Shown: positions 11,533 to 24,244 of the stretch, piece after piece
How the letters are laid out: every line of letters begins with the position of its first letter
Position numbering within the stretch: the stretch's first letter is position 1
Origin: Cordia subcordata
Lineage: Eukaryota > Streptophyta > Magnoliopsida > Boraginales > Cordiaceae
Length of the DNA: 64,000 nucleotides
Direction of reading: 5' to 3'
Assembly (NCBI GenBank): GCA_028554755.1
Contig: JAPTOF010000014.1
Location: 3,348,001-3,412,000, forward strand
The notes under the pieces: generated by a model
Database searches by the model: none
What the model saw: the letters and a program-made list of their open reading frames with translations, nothing else
What the model was told of the DNA's origin: nothing
Made by a program: the position numbers and the translations under genes

Positions 11533-12560
11533 AGAACCTGTTTGACTAAGCTTGTTTTTTAAGTGCTTATAAGCAGCCAATGCTTGTAAGCAAGTGATAA
11601 ATAAGTATAAATGTATTTGGATAATATATACTTGTAAGTTCTTAACATGTTTGATAAATAGATGCTTACTAGTAAAACACCTGTGCCATGCACCGGATGT
11701 AACCTATAAAATTTGATTTTTTAAAATAATTTATATTTATGACCAACTAAATGTTTAAAAGAAGCACTATTATTACTTAATTGAATTTATATTCTTTTAA
11801 TAAATATCAAACAGTAACAATAAACTTTTAATAGATAGTGTAGCATTGTAACTCAAAACACTTAATTGAAAAATGAAACAAAATAAATCAATTACGGATA
11901 CAATTACTTAATATAAATTTTGAAAAATTTTTTTGAATACAACATTTTCCGTTTTATGAAAGGAAAACAAACCACGGTTATCATTTGCAGGGAGATTGAG
12001 AGTATGCCAAAAATAGATAGTAAAGAGATAAGCGTAATACAATGATAATTTTCGAAAAGCAATAGCAAGTTGATAGGGATAATACTACGAAGATATTATT
12101 TGATTAACGTAATCATGCAAGTAGTTAGTATGGAAAGAATGATAAGCTGAGTTAGGGTTTATGAAGCATAAAGAAAGGAAAAGCACATTGGTTGAAAAGA
12201 GAAATAGAAATGTAAAGTGGGTAAGCGTAATAAAGAGGATTGACACGTGGGTAGGTATATCAAAATAAGGAGCGCCATGTATCGCAACAAAAATGCAAAA
12301 CAAAAAATAGAGGGAATAGTTGTAATATAACGATTCTACTTTAGTATATAGTCAATATAAGTAGTAATGGTAGTTAAAATAACTAAAAAAATATGTCATT
12401 AATTAATGTTTAAGTTTTTTAATAGCAAATGTGTCTTTAAATATGGTCAAATTTAGGTGCTTATAAGATGCAAAAAGAAGAAAAAGCCTACATAGGCCTA
12501 GCTTGTTATTTACTAGCTAATAAGCTCTTAAAAGAGGCTTATAAGCTTAGTTACCAAACA
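11533..12560. mobile_element. degenerate TIR transposon, outer element of a nest
   Basis: The left end reads CCTGTTTGACTAAGCTTG, and the inverted right end reads CATGTTTGGTAACTAAGC, each followed by repeated AAGCTTATAAGC-type words. These give imperfect inverted ends about 1 kb apart. No transposase is present, and the target duplication is unclear. It is split by a Helitron-like insert from 11669. Confidence 0.45.
11669..12352 (-). mobile_element. non-autonomous Helitron-like insertion
   Basis: On the minus strand the 3' end is a GC-rich imperfect hairpin (CCGGTGCATGGCACAGG) followed eight bases later by CTAG, with a host T next to it at 11668. This matches the CTRR|T rule for Helitrons. 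The 5' end lies near 12352, where the minus strand reads CTATATACTAAAG, typical of plant Helitron starts although the expected TC is not clean. No Rep/helicase is encoded. Confidence 0.5.
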
Positions 12561-12591
12561 TGTCATTTTTGTTTCTTAAAGTGCAACATTG

Positions 12592-12731
12592 GGGTGGTGA
12601 TTGATATCATTCCTAAAGTATGCTATCATAGTATCAGCAATGATTTATATAAAAAAACCAAGATTATTCATGTATTATTATATATATTATAGTAGTAATA
12701 TTAATAGTAAGAATAATAATACTAACAACAA

Positions 12732-12763
<32 letters not shown>

Positions 12764-13324
12764 ATAATGATAATTGTAATAGTAATAAAATTAGTTATAC
12801 AAAATATTACTAAATTACTATTAATACTAATATAAAGTATATTTATATTAATTACTTAATGGAAAAAATAATAATACTGATAATATGTATGTTTATAGAT
12901 GGATATGTAATATGGTGATCTTTTTAATTTTTGTTTTTGTTCTCAGTTTTATTTCATTTTTTTCATTCTTATTTTAATTTTAATTTGTTATTCTTTTATT
13001 TTTTTCTAATTTTAATTTTTTATTTTCTATTTCTATTTTATTTTTATTTTCATTTTTTATTTTGTATTTTTTTTATTTAAAATGCTAAATGTTAATTTTT
13101 GAAAGGATATTTTAGTTCTTTTACAAAAATTCTCATTCCACAAACATGAGAATGGCTCATTCCTATATGTTTTGTTAAGAATGGCTCTTCCCATATTCAT
13201 AGGAATGGGATTCTCTCAAGAGTGGAATTTCTTGATTTATTACATTATACCAATCATGGAATTTAGGAGAGAACCAAGAATTCCATTTCATTCCTAACCC
13301 ATTCTGGCATATCAATAGCCACCT
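12592..13324. mobile_element. MITE-like element with GGTGG..ATTGATAT ends
   Basis: The left end GGGTGGTGATTGATATC and the inverted right end AGGTGGCTATTGATATG match imperfectly, 733 bp apart. Inside are a trinucleotide repeat (12690-12795) and repeated GGAATGGG/CATTCC words towards the right end. No coding sequence is present and no target duplication was found, so superfamily is not assigned. Confidence 0.4.
12690..12795. repeat. AAC/CAG/AAT trinucleotide microsatellite
   Basis: Imperfect (AAC)n, (CAG)n and (AAT)n runs. The Asn/Ser-rich frame reading through it is a by-product of the repeat, not a gene. Confidence 0.9.
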
Positions 13325-14728
13325 GCTAGTAGAACCTTATTTTGGGAGTCGTAAAAGGGGTTTAGTTCTCCCTTGACTATTATCAATTATTTGTTATCTA
13401 TTATATAGTTTAAATTTTTTTCTATTTTTAGCTTAAAGACACATGTTACATCAACTTTCATTTGTTTGTCAACTCAGCTAAAAATCTATTGTTAATATTA
13501 TTATATTATACAATTAATTAGTAAAAAATCTTTTTCTTTTGAATTAAACATCTACCCCATGGGATTGAATCCAAAACCTTAGATTTGGTGGAAGATAATT
13601 TCAACTATTTGAGCTATCCTCTAATCCCTAATTAATAAAAGATCTTAACATTTCGTCATTACCAATATTTTGATGTTACCTTCTCTCTCTCTCCCTATCA
13701 CACATAAAAACCTCTCTCTATCTATTACGTACAAATGTTATCCCCTCTCATCTCTTCTGTTACACACAAAAGGCTTTCTTTCCGTTAAATCCAAAAGACT
13801 CTTTACTCCATTACACTTACCTCGTACTTTTATGGGTATATGTTATTTTTTATGTGTTTTTAATTTTTTTAAAATATTTATAAATATAATTTTATGTGTG
13901 TTTTCATTTTTTTTTTGAAATATCAAACAATGGGGACTTGTAGTAATTATATATATTTGTTAGTATTGAAAACTATTTAATAGAAATATGCCCACAAAAA
14001 TTGATCAAATGGTGACATGACATCTCCTAAAGCCTCTCAAATTTTGATTGGCTAGATATATATATGATTATTTTGTCCTTTTCTTGATAATTTTATTTAG
14101 AGCTAATAATTATATATCTTTTGTAATTATTTTCTTTTTCACTTTCTCTTCTTTGGATTGCATTGATTAATTATTTTGTACTTTGCTTTGTAATTAGATT
14201 GATGCTATAATCTCTTTTTTTCTTATAGTTGAAAATTGATGAATTTTTCTACTTTACACGTTACTATTTGTGAAAGTATAGAATTTAACTATAGAATTTA
14301 ACTCATGTTTCATTTCATATTTGCCTAAGTGGCATCTAAAGAATTCAAGGGCTTTATCAAAGCTTAAATTAGGACCAAAAATAATATTGAAAAATTTTAA
14401 CATCAATATATATTTTTAAAAAATTTCTCCCATTCTTAAAGGCATTATTTGAAATTAGTAATGATGTTTTTTAGGGTACTTTTTACTTCTCTTTCACCTC
14501 GTTTAATAAAATATTTTTCTAAATATTATATAATATTATAATTTTTTAATTTTCCTTTAATACTTATTTTAACATTACTTTGTTTTTTTAATGATTTTTA
14601 TCAGAAATTGATAATTATTATCCTTTATATTTCTTTTCTTTTCTCTCTTTCTCTTCATTTGATTATATTAACCAACTATTTTATCAACTTTAATCTATAA
14701 TTTAAATGTTGTTGTAGTCTTTTTTCTT
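13325..14728. other. AT-rich intergenic stretch, nothing recognised
   Basis: Long T-rich and TCTCTC-rich runs, no conserved frame, RNA gene or transposon end seen. Confidence 0.5.
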
Positions 14729-15204
14729 GGGGTAAATTTATGGACCGCTCTATAGTCCATCAAAAGTGCGTTGAACCCTCCTGTAGTTTAAAAAGTCCCT
14801 TATAACCCTCCTATGGTCCATCTAAAGTTTATTGGACCCCTTATCGTTAAGAAATTTGTTATCTTTAACTATAATTGCATTGGACATGTCCAAATTGCAC
14901 ATCATGAGTATTTTTTTTTTGTTTAGATTAATTTTTTTTGGTTGGAAATTGGATCTCGTGGAAATCTTTATTAGAAAGGGAAAGATAGTTTTGAACCAAG
15001 AAAAATTAATCCTGACAAAAAAATTTTGACGACGTGCAATTTCGACACGTGCAATGCAATAATGGTCAAAGGTAATGGAAATTTTATGGTAGGGGGTTTG
15101 ATGTATTTTGAGTGGACTATAGGGGAATTATAAAGGACTTTCTAGATCATAGAGGGGCCTCATGCGCTTTTGATGGACCAAAAGGGCTTTCTGGCCATTT
15201 AACC
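14729..15204. mobile_element. MITE with long (~110 bp) imperfect inverted repeats, Mutator-like
   Basis: The left arm (GGTAAATTTATGGACC.., with TAGTCCATCAAAAG at about 14752) is matched by the inverted right arm (GGTTAAATGGCCAG.., with TGGTCCATCAAAAG). The arms share periodic words such as TAGTCCA and CCCTC over about 110 bp. The flanks are CTTTTTTCTT on the left and CTTTTTCTTT on the right, a possible 9-10 bp target duplication as made by Mutator-like elements. The low complexity of the flanks weakens that last point. Confidence 0.65.
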
Positions 15205-16040
15205 TTTTTCTTTTATTTGCATACCTCATTAGAGTGTTTTAGAAGGCAACACATGTCATGTTTTAAGAGGTTCCATATATCATGTTTTATGTGATCCATT
15301 TTCATTAATTATCCTATGAAATAATTATTAATTAATATTAACAAATGAGAAAAGTTTTACCTCAATTCTTGACTATTTTCTTCTTCTGATTCTTGTTATT
15401 TTCAAAAAAAACATTTAATTTAATCCCTATTATTAAATATTTTATTTAAATGTGTAAAATGATATAAGTCAATAATCTTCTCTACTTTTAAATATTTATC
15501 AAAAAATATGCAAGGGTTCTCAAGTTAATCATTAGTGTCTGAATGTAAGAATATTATGTCTATAGAATGTTAAAAAAAATTATAAACAAACAAATAATCA
15601 AGTGTACATGTTTTTTTTTTAAAATAAAACTTATAAAAATTTTTGATAAACCCATGCACTTTAGAAATCTAATGAGTTTAAGATGGTTACACTTGTTATA
15701 TAATATTTCGGATATTGGGCCAACTAATTACATATGGTTATTTATTAGCCCAAAATTATGTTAAAATCCAAAGTAAAAAATCTATTATCTATATAGTATA
15801 TAATTTATACTATATTATATAAAGTTAAACTTAAGTGAGGTATGGAGCTTTTTTAATGCCTTATAAGTTACTATAAGACGTAATACAAGTTAAATTGTGT
15901 AATCTCACAAATAGCAATATCTAAAGTAAAAAAGTCATTAATTTTCAAATGAAAAAAAATAGGATATCACAATATTTTTTGAATCATAAAACAAAGTTAT
16001 CAAAATAATTGGTCAATATTGAAGAGAACAATAGTAAAAA

Positions 16041-16126
16041 GGATAGAATTTAAAAAGTACCTTAAGATTGACAGTTTGAGACAGGATAGAATTTAAAAAG
16101 TACCTTAAGATTGACATTTTGAGACA
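16041..16126. repeat. 43-bp tandem duplication
   Basis: GGATAGAATTTAAAAAGTAC begins at 16041 and again at 16084. The two copies differ at one base (ACAGTTTGAG versus ACATTTTGAG). Confidence 0.95.
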
Positions 16127-18552
16127 TCTCTTTTACTGCTATTAATTTTATTTGATCTAGAATAAACTATACTCAACTAAATTCATTATTTTCTTTTAAT
16201 CCCATTAAAGCCTCATATATTCAAACCCAATTTTAAAAGTTACCACATATTTTGACACTTTGTTTTAAGTCTATTGTAAGAGTTTTAGTTTTTCTTAAAA
16301 TGAATTGAGTGATGTCATGTGCATGACTTTATGTATGTACTAAAATCAGACAAGACAAGTTGACCCTTGATCAATTTTATAAAAAAGATGAACTAAAATA
16401 TATATTTATTTTCTTTTCCCTTTTCTCAGTTTATGAGGGATTTAATAGTGATTTTTCATTTACCCCAATAGTAATTGTAACTTGAGACCCATAAAATATT
16501 TTTTATTTTGAACTTCTCCTAATTAAATATATAAAGAAGGATTTTGAATTTAGGATTGAATTAAAATTTATAAATAAAATTTAATTTACAATTCAAAAAT
16601 TCTAATTTAGTTTTAATTTTTACTATATATTTTTTATAATTAGAATTTAGAATTTAAATTAGATAGATAGAAAGTGCAATGGTATTTAACATCTATATCT
16701 ATATCTATAAATCTATATAATAATTATTTTTAATATTGATAAATAACAAGAGTTTTAGAGGTCTTAAAATGTGCCATGTGGTGATTAGGTTCTTTCCTTA
16801 TATGAGGCAAGTTGGCATCCATTCATCTACTACTATTAACTAGCATAGCCTAAGTCCATACTTCACACGGGTGTTATTTTCTTTTTAAAATTTGTATTCA
16901 ATTTCTCCTTTTATAGTGTCAAATTAGTTCTTACACATGCAATTGCTTCAATGAATAATCTATCCAAATTTTGATAGTTGGCCCCACTTTGGACTGTTAT
17001 TATTAAGGTGTTATATACATCATACCATATACACATATTTTTAACAAATAGGTCTCACCTAATGCAAACATATCTAGTCTCATCTCTTTTATGACAGAAT
17101 GCCTTGGTGAAAATTAATTGCTTTAAAAATAATCAAAAATTCATTCTTTAAGTAGAATACTTGCAACTTGTGTGTTTCTGATAGGATTGTATAACGAACA
17201 TTCAGATTCAAGGTACAAAAGATTCTACAAGATTTTAAAGAAATGGTTAGCTTACTTGGTTTCAGTTTAAATAAGCATGGTTGGTGGGTTGGTGTTGATT
17301 TGGTAGGTAATTGTGTTTTATTCTTAAGTTCCTGAATTCTAGATGTTGTTTTTTAGCCCGCATATTTTTGTTACACCATCTATAAGTAGTGTTGTAATCA
17401 TGATTTGAGATGTTTGGCAAGCGACCTCATTTTTGGATCTGGAACAAATCCATTAAGTTAGCAATTCGATAAGAACCTATTCACATTTGAATATATTTTA
17501 TGTAAAAATCTCGAATGTTTGACTTTGAATTTATATTTATAAAATAAAATTTGAACATATAAATATGTGATTAATGCTCACCTTGACTACTATGCATTCA
17601 CCTCTCCTTCTCATTCAAGCAATTTGGTATTTGTTCCTTTTCTGAATAACAATTGATTTTTTATTTGTGGATTGTAGTCTTCACTTATGCAAAATACACT
17701 TCCGCCTCATTCTTGCTAATTTTGCTAAATCTTTTGATTGTTTAAGTCCATGTTGGAAATAGTATTTAATGTAACTTCTTATAGTAGATGGTGAATCTCT
17801 TTTTTTGTATGACTTTTGTGAACTCTTTGTTTCTTTTTCCCCCCCTTTTCTTAGACATGTTTCTATATAAACATCTTTCTTCTAATTAGATATTTATGTT
17901 GTTTCTATGTTTTCTATTATTTATGAGTACTAATATTCATTATATAAATTATAATCATGTAATGATTTTTCTCTAATACTTTAGTTGAAGGTTACAGCTA
18001 TAAGATTTATGTGTGCCTTAAATGATTTTTAATTAAGATTATTTAGAAATATTAGAGGTTACAACTATAAAACTATGTCATGCCTTTAATGAATTTCAAT
18101 AAAAAAAATATTTAGAAGTACCTTAAATTGGCATTTAGTTAAGTTGGTAACTTAATAAGAGCTGATGCGGCATGGGTCTTTGAGATCCATTTGTAAGAAC
18201 TTTAAACTATGTACAAACAAAGAAATAAGTTTTGAAGTTAAAAGAATTTAGTGCCATAAAATAGTTTGGAGCCAAAACTTACCATAAATCCTTTAATTTA
18301 ACCCCCTTTAAGTCTTTTTGTATATCACATGGACACAAAATAAGACATATATATATTATACAAAATTTTGCTAAGAATTTAAATCCTTTTTCAAAATTTA
18401 GATGAAAGAATTATAATTTATTGCACTAGAATTGGAATTTGAAATTAGCAGATACTTTTTTTTTATTTATAAATTTAGAGAAAAACTTAGAACACTAGCT
18501 AATAAAAGATTTACCCATGGAAAGCACGTGTGTTGAAATTACTAGAGTCACA

Positions 18553-18588
18553 TATGTGTGTATGTGTATGTGTGTATGTGTGTATGTA
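18553..18588. repeat. TG/TATG microsatellite
   Basis: Alternating TGTGTATG units of about 36 bp. Confidence 0.9.
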
Positions 18589-18840
18589 GATAGATATTTA
18601 CTATTTTAGCTTTTAGGCTTTTTACGAAGATTCATAATTGTACGTTCATAATTTGTGAGTAAACACATTTATTGCTTTTAATTACTTGTAATAGTTTAAT
18701 ACAAAAGTTTTTATGGCATCTTATTAATGTTAATCAAAACTCACTAACCCATTTAAAAATAAATAAAAAGAAAAAAAAAGGTAACATGTCAGAATAATAA
18801 GACATCAAAATGCTGATATGGCAATCATAGAGTTCAGATA

Positions 18841-19254
18841 TGAAGGAAAATATAATTCAATACGTAATTGAATACAAAGGTTAAGAGACCTACGTGTTTC
18901 TCCTTGAATGTAGAAGCAAGATTTAATTCTGAACGAACCGCTGGAATTACCAATCGGTGGAGATCCTCACAATATATTGAATGAATCTTTTTGTCTCCAT
19001 AGTCTAGATCCCCTTTTTACTATTGTGGAATTCTTGCTGGCTTTTTTTCAGAGTTCTCATATATGATATATGGGGAATACAATAGAAGAACTTCACCATC
19101 GTATTGTTAATAAGACACTATATGTACTTGTCAGCACCTCCTCAATGTGCCTTAATCATAATATAATTAGGATTATATAGTAGTTACCAAAGTAAACTAA
19201 AATACCCTTTAGATAAGTGAGTGCCCCTTATAGGTAGACCCATTAAATCCAATA
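18841..19254 (-). repeat. 3' LTR of the copia element
   Basis: It matches 23744-24161 almost end to end, with scattered substitutions (for example ACCTACGTG versus ACCTGCGTG). The terminal dinucleotide has decayed from TG to TA at the element-sense start. Confidence 0.92.
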
Positions 19255-19266
19255 TCTCCCACTCAC
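19255..19266 (-). other. polypurine tract of the copia element
   Basis: The minus strand reads GTGAGTGGGAGA directly before the 3' LTR, as expected for the plus-strand primer of copia elements. Confidence 0.75.
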
Positions 19267-20440
19267 ACATAATGGAGTGCTCATATACTTTGAGTTGAGG
19301 AACAAATTCTAATTAAAATCTACAATCGTTTATATAGGGAAACTAGACTATGCGACCAACATACTATGAGAGCCTCAATGCTATACGTCTATTAGGAATA
19401 TAAAGTCTCTCGTCGAACACAAATCTGCAAGTACCCTAGATCACATGAATCACATTAAGATATCTTTCAAGGTCCTATTTATCATATCTTGCATCCACAA
19501 TTATATCTCGCAACTCATAGCAAGCGATAATTGGTCGACCAGTGAAGACATACTAATGAGATTCCGCAACGATCTTCCTCTTCTCATGATCCTCTTGACA
19601 TCAACTCAACTCACTTTTTTAGACATGTCCCGCCAGACTAAATCTATATACATGGTCCTTTGGCAACAAACTAAGATAGTGAACATCAAATTGAGTCTCA
19701 AGTACCTAATCGGAGTTTGAAGGTACAGGTATGGAGCCATCACAAAGGCTTCGAGTCTCACATAACATAAGTTGAGATCATACTCATGTTAACCCATTTG
19801 GTCGAAACTAGCACACATGGTATGAAACATGTGCTATAGCATTTTCTCCTTTTTCTCACAGAGTATATGTCTTTATCTCATAAAAAGTGTTGTATAGATG
19901 ATATTTAGACACCACAAATGTCCAAATTTGAGTTCCCTGATATAATCATTAACTCACACTCATATCTGGCTTACAAGATAGACTTGCGAAAGATTATCAC
20001 CAAAATGACCATAATGACCCTTTGTCACTATTTAGGCGACATTTGTGATTTTAAGTACATAGCTCTCAAAAATTATCCTTCTGATAATTTCCTTAAGATC
20101 TTGTCTCATCTCCACTTATTACAAAGATATAGGAGGTGCTTACCTGTATGAGAAGGGTAACCTCTTGTCTACTCAACATACTTTTTATTAGTAAAAAATG
20201 AATGTACAAAACATTCACATAATATATGTATGTATATAAATCAATAATTAAACAATCATCTTGTGAACATTGCGTAAAACAATAGAAAAAGTATATTAAC
20301 ATCTATATGATCCTTTAGATCAAGTGTATACACCGAACACAAGTATAGTAATGCACTTAATGACCATACTTGTGATCATATTCCATGCTCAAACATACTC
20401 TATGTTCACATCCTTGTGCACAACCATGTCTTTTACACGG

Positions 20441-20683
20441 TTACTTTCGGTGTATATGTGTTTGGTAATAACACTTATAGTTCTTGGTGCACGCAATCGA
20501 AGTCTCATTATCACAGTAGACTAACACTAGATCAATATTATTGCATTGCCAATCATAAAAAACTAAGAACTTCCTCATCCAAACAACCATTTTCTTTATT
20601 AAAATGAGAAACACAAATTCAACTTTAGTTTCATGATTCTCCGAACTATTTTCCAAAATGATGGACTTGCATTGGGTTGACAT
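20441..20683 (-). pseudogene. copia RNase H remnant
   Basis: The minus-strand frame contains LVLVYCDNETSIACTKN, which resembles the catalytic YCDNxSAI motif of copia RNase H. The second half of the domain and the usual KHI-DxxYHFIR motif are shifted or lost. It lies between the RT remnant and the 3' LTR, as expected for the order RT-RH in this family. Confidence 0.75.
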
Positions 20684-21099
20684 CTATTTACCAAGCCATC
20701 TGTGAAATAGATGTCTAGTCTAGTACACATCATAGTACAAGACTTCGAAATATGCTCGTTGGGAAAAGATACATATATTCTTTTACTTAAGAAGTCTTAG
20801 GGCACATTTTGCCACTCAATTATTCACCTATACTTGATAGGAATTTCTACGGGTTGTGGTAGTACATTAATTCATTCAAGTACTTTATCAAACATTATGC
20901 TTTAATAAATAGAGACAAAAATTTCCTTGAACAATCTCTTGAGATCTCTACCTCAAGAAGCTACAACGTTTCACCCAAATTATTTAACTCAAAGTGAGAT
21001 TTTCAACTAGGTCTTTTACCTTGTTTATAAAATTTCACATCATATCTAGCTATCATTATAACATCAACACATGATGTCATAACTACTTGATCGCTCTTA

Positions 21100-21500
21100 G
21101 ATCTTTTGGTATAATATAAGAAGATTATTTAAGACCATAAATGGACTTTAAAAGTCTACAAACCTTACGTTTGTTGTCTACCCTTAATGAAATACCAAAT
21201 TCCTTCATATAAATATCTGTATTCAATTCTCCATTGAGAAAAACCATCTTTACATCTGTTAGATGCAATTAAAGATCCAAACATACAATAATTGCTGGAA
21301 TTAGGTGAACAGGTAAGTCATTTAACAAACGTTTTCTGTTGTTTATACCTCTTAAGACAAGTCAAGATTTAATTCTTGTTACAATTGTCTTTGAACTTTG
21401 TGTCCCCTTGGAAGATCAATTAGTTCCTTAAGTTAATTAAATTTCATGAACTTTATGTTTTCTTCCATTATTATAACCCATATATCCTTAGAAGGATTTG
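21100..21500 (-). pseudogene. copia reverse transcriptase remnant
   Basis: On the minus strand a frame reads DVK..FLNGELNTDIYMKE, the signature of copia RT (DVKTAFLNGEL..IYM), followed by KVCRLLKSIYGLK. Just upstream a shifted frame matches the typical lead-in ending in a short acidic-Leu-Pro motif. Stops and frameshifts break it into pieces, and no YxDD box could be read. Confidence 0.75.
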
Positions 21501-22300
21501 AGACAAAAAAGGCCGCTTATACAAATCTTGGCTTATTTTCTTGTTGTAGAAGTATTGTAAAATCTCCCTTCATTGTTCACATTTCAATCAACGTGACTCC
21601 TACTTGGATAAGAAACATTTAACTTGCTGCCACTTGGAACAAGATTTATATTGTCACTGCCACTTGGAATAATTCTGCTTCTATTTTGAACATGATTTGT
21701 GTTGTTGCTCCCATTTGAAGCAATACACTCTTACTTAGAGTGATACACTCCCACGTGAAGTAATAGGATTACCTTTATTCGTATCCAATGATGAAGGAGA
21801 TGCAGATAAAAAACTAATTCATCATCCAGTAAAATCCTTCCAATCGAATGAAGTGATCCTAATACGTTTCTATCCTCTATCTCAAATAAATGTAGATTTT
21901 TTTTGCATCTAATCCTTCATAAGAAACTTATTCTCTAAGGACATGAAATACTCTTGAAAGCAGTTTCCTTTCTTTACGAAAAAGAATTATTGTTGAGGAT
22001 CTACAAATCAAAACACAAAGATATGATGTTCAACATACATATACTTGAAATACTCAGCAATAATTGATGAGGTTAATAAACACTTGCATTACCCGGAGTT
22101 AAAATGCAGTCGAAAGTTCACTAAGTTCCTAATCATCATCCTAAAGTTGAATGCATAGTGAGAATTAACCCAATAAAAAAATATAGCTAAGCGTTTCTAA
22201 TCATTCTTGAAACAACTTATTCGTCAAGCATGAATTTTATAATCTCATATGGAAATTAATGTTAAACAAATTAACACACACACACACATATATATATATA

Positions 22301-22477
22301 TATCTTGTTATGTGTTAAAAATATTAATGTTAATTAGTTTAACGTCATCTAGATCCATGTTGATTCATTTAATATATATATATATATATCTTGTTATGTG
22401 TTAAAAATATTAATGTTAAAAAAAAATATATATATATATATATATTAACATTAATATTTTTAACACATAACAAGATA
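22301..22477. repeat. triplicated 32-mer with a perfect inverted pair
   Basis: The 32-base word beginning TATCTTGTTATGTGTTAAAA occurs at 22301-22332 and 22387-22418 in direct orientation, and at 22446-22477 inverted. The last two form a perfect 32-bp stem around a 27-base AT-rich loop. AT and AC microsatellites abut each copy. It lies inside the gag-side interior of the copia element. Confidence 0.95.
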
Positions 22478-23723
22478 TCTCAATTTCTACCACTCTAGGA
22501 GATCAACTAACCCACATCTCCCTCATGTATGAAAATAACTTTCTTAATTTTTCTCGAATTTCTTACGGATAAAACTAATTTTTCCATAATTTTTAAAAAA
22601 TTCAAAATTAGGAATAATTAATAATTAAAATTTTAACGCCAACAATTGGAATAATTTATATTTCTCATGTCACCTTCAAAAGAAAGACTTCTTTAAAAAG
22701 AAATTGACAAATAATGCTAATTGTATTTTGATTTGGGAAATAACATAAATACTAAATTTATGTGGGAGTAATTGACTCATATAGTCAATTTCTCATTAAT
22801 TAGGGTCTTGAAAAATTAAAAAAAAAATTGAAGACTGATTTCAATTTATTATTTTATTTATTAATTGAAAATTAATTTTAATTCATTTGTTTTAATTAAG
22901 CTATAAGCCTTTAAAATAAATTATCAAGCTCTGTTAACTTATAACGTAGGTCTTAACCCATTTATGAGAATCCAAAATTTAATAAACAGACCATAAGCCT
23001 ACTTTTCCAAAGCCTACTAGAAATCTAAAGTCTCTTAAAAAACTTTTACGTAAACTAAGGCTCACGATTAAGTCAAACAGATTGGTTGACTACGGTTAAC
23101 GGCTCAAATAACTTAACTTGATTTGAGAAAAAAATTAACAAAAATAATTTTTTCTTTTAAACTATGTTCAAAAAAACATGAAAAGCCTTTACTTCTGCTC
23201 ATGGCCACCGCTAAGGAATCGTTTATTTAAATAATTGTTGTCATCACAATTTCATTAATCATGATGTCTAGATGGCCATCAAAATTTGGGGTTCTTGCAA
23301 GTTTAATAAAAAAATTCCAAAACAAATTTGGGAATAAAAAATTTTCAAAATAATTTTCAAAACTTTTTTTCAGAAAAATTCCAAAATAAATTTAAAAAAA
23401 TTTCCAAAATCCTAATTTTGAGAAAATTTCCAAAATCCTAAACTTTGCCCCAATTAAAAATACATAATTTTCAATTAAATGCAATCACAAAAATAATAAA
23501 GTAATATAAGCTGATTAATTACACGAATTAATTATTGTACATAATTCAACATACAATTAGTCCATAATTGAAAGTAGAATCATTATAGTTTTCATGCCAA
23601 AACTATACTCAATAATCACGCATAGAAAAACAACAAATCAAATAACAAACAAGATTCAGATCTGATTCTAGATTTACACAAAATCAATAGAATCATTCAA
23701 TGGATTTGACAATTAGAAAACTA

Positions 23724-23743
23724 GCCTATGGCTTTGATACCAA
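23724..23743 (-). other. primer binding site of the copia element
   Basis: The minus strand reads TTGGTATCAAAGCCATAGGC immediately after the 5' LTR; TGGTATCARAGC is the common plant copia PBS complementary to initiator-Met tRNA. It fixes the element's orientation as minus. Confidence 0.9.
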
Positions 23744-24161
23744 TGAAGGAAAATATAATTCAATATGTAATTGAATACAAAAGTTTGGAGACCTGCGTGT
23801 TTCTCCTTGAATGGGGAAGCAAGATCTAATTTGAACTAACCACGATTAAAATTACTGATCCGGTGGAGATCCTCATGATATATTGGATGAATCTCTTTGT
23901 CTCTACAGTTTAAATTCCCTCTTTGCTATTGCATAATTCTTGTAGACTTTTTCTCAGAGTTCTCGTATATGATATTTCGGGAATACAATAGAAGAACTTC
24001 GCTATCATATTGTTAATAAGGCACTATATATACTTGTTAGCACCTCCTCAATGTGCCTTAATCCTAATATAATTAGGATTATATAGTAGCTATCAAAGTA
24101 AACTAAAATACCCTTTAAATAAGTGAGCACCCCTTATGGGTGGACCATACTAAATCCAACA
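23744..24161 (-). repeat. 5' LTR of the copia element
   Basis: A 418-bp LTR with intact TG..CA ends on the minus strand (TGTTGG..TTCA). Confidence 0.93.
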
Positions 24162-24244
24162 AGATACTATTTTAAGGTAGAACTTTATACAAATATATAG
24201 ATAGATATAGATTTCATTTTCAAATTTCTAAATATAATATTTTT

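Larger units (their letters stand above)
15205..18840. other. AT-rich intergenic stretch
   Basis: No gene was recognised across 3.6 kb. It contains a 43-bp tandem duplication (16041-16126), a TG microsatellite (18553-18588), and two places (about 16835-16875 and 18487-18535) where CTAG near a weak hairpin suggests decayed Helitron ends. Confidence 0.45.
18841..24161 (-). mobile_element. full-length decayed Ty1/copia retrotransposon
   Basis: Two direct LTRs of about 415 bp (18841-19254 and 23744-24161) enclose 4.5 kb. On the minus strand each LTR runs TG(T/A)TTGG..CCTTCA. The flanks are a perfect 5-bp target duplication AGATA (18836-18840 and 24162-24166). The PBS next to the right-hand (5') LTR matches initiator-Met tRNA, and a polypurine tract precedes the left-hand (3') LTR. 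Reverse transcriptase and RNase H remnants read on the minus strand with many stops and shifts. The LTRs have visibly diverged, so insertion is old. Confidence 0.93.

Noticed and set aside
13670..13918. 82-codon plus-strand frame
   Set aside because: TCTCTC- and T-rich low-complexity sequence, no domain.
18487..18535. Helitron 3' end on the minus strand
   Set aside because: CTAG is present, but the hairpin is too degraded and no 5' end was found.
22301..22477. CRISPR-like array
   Set aside because: Only three repeat copies, one of them inverted, within a plant retrotransposon, and with no regular spacers.
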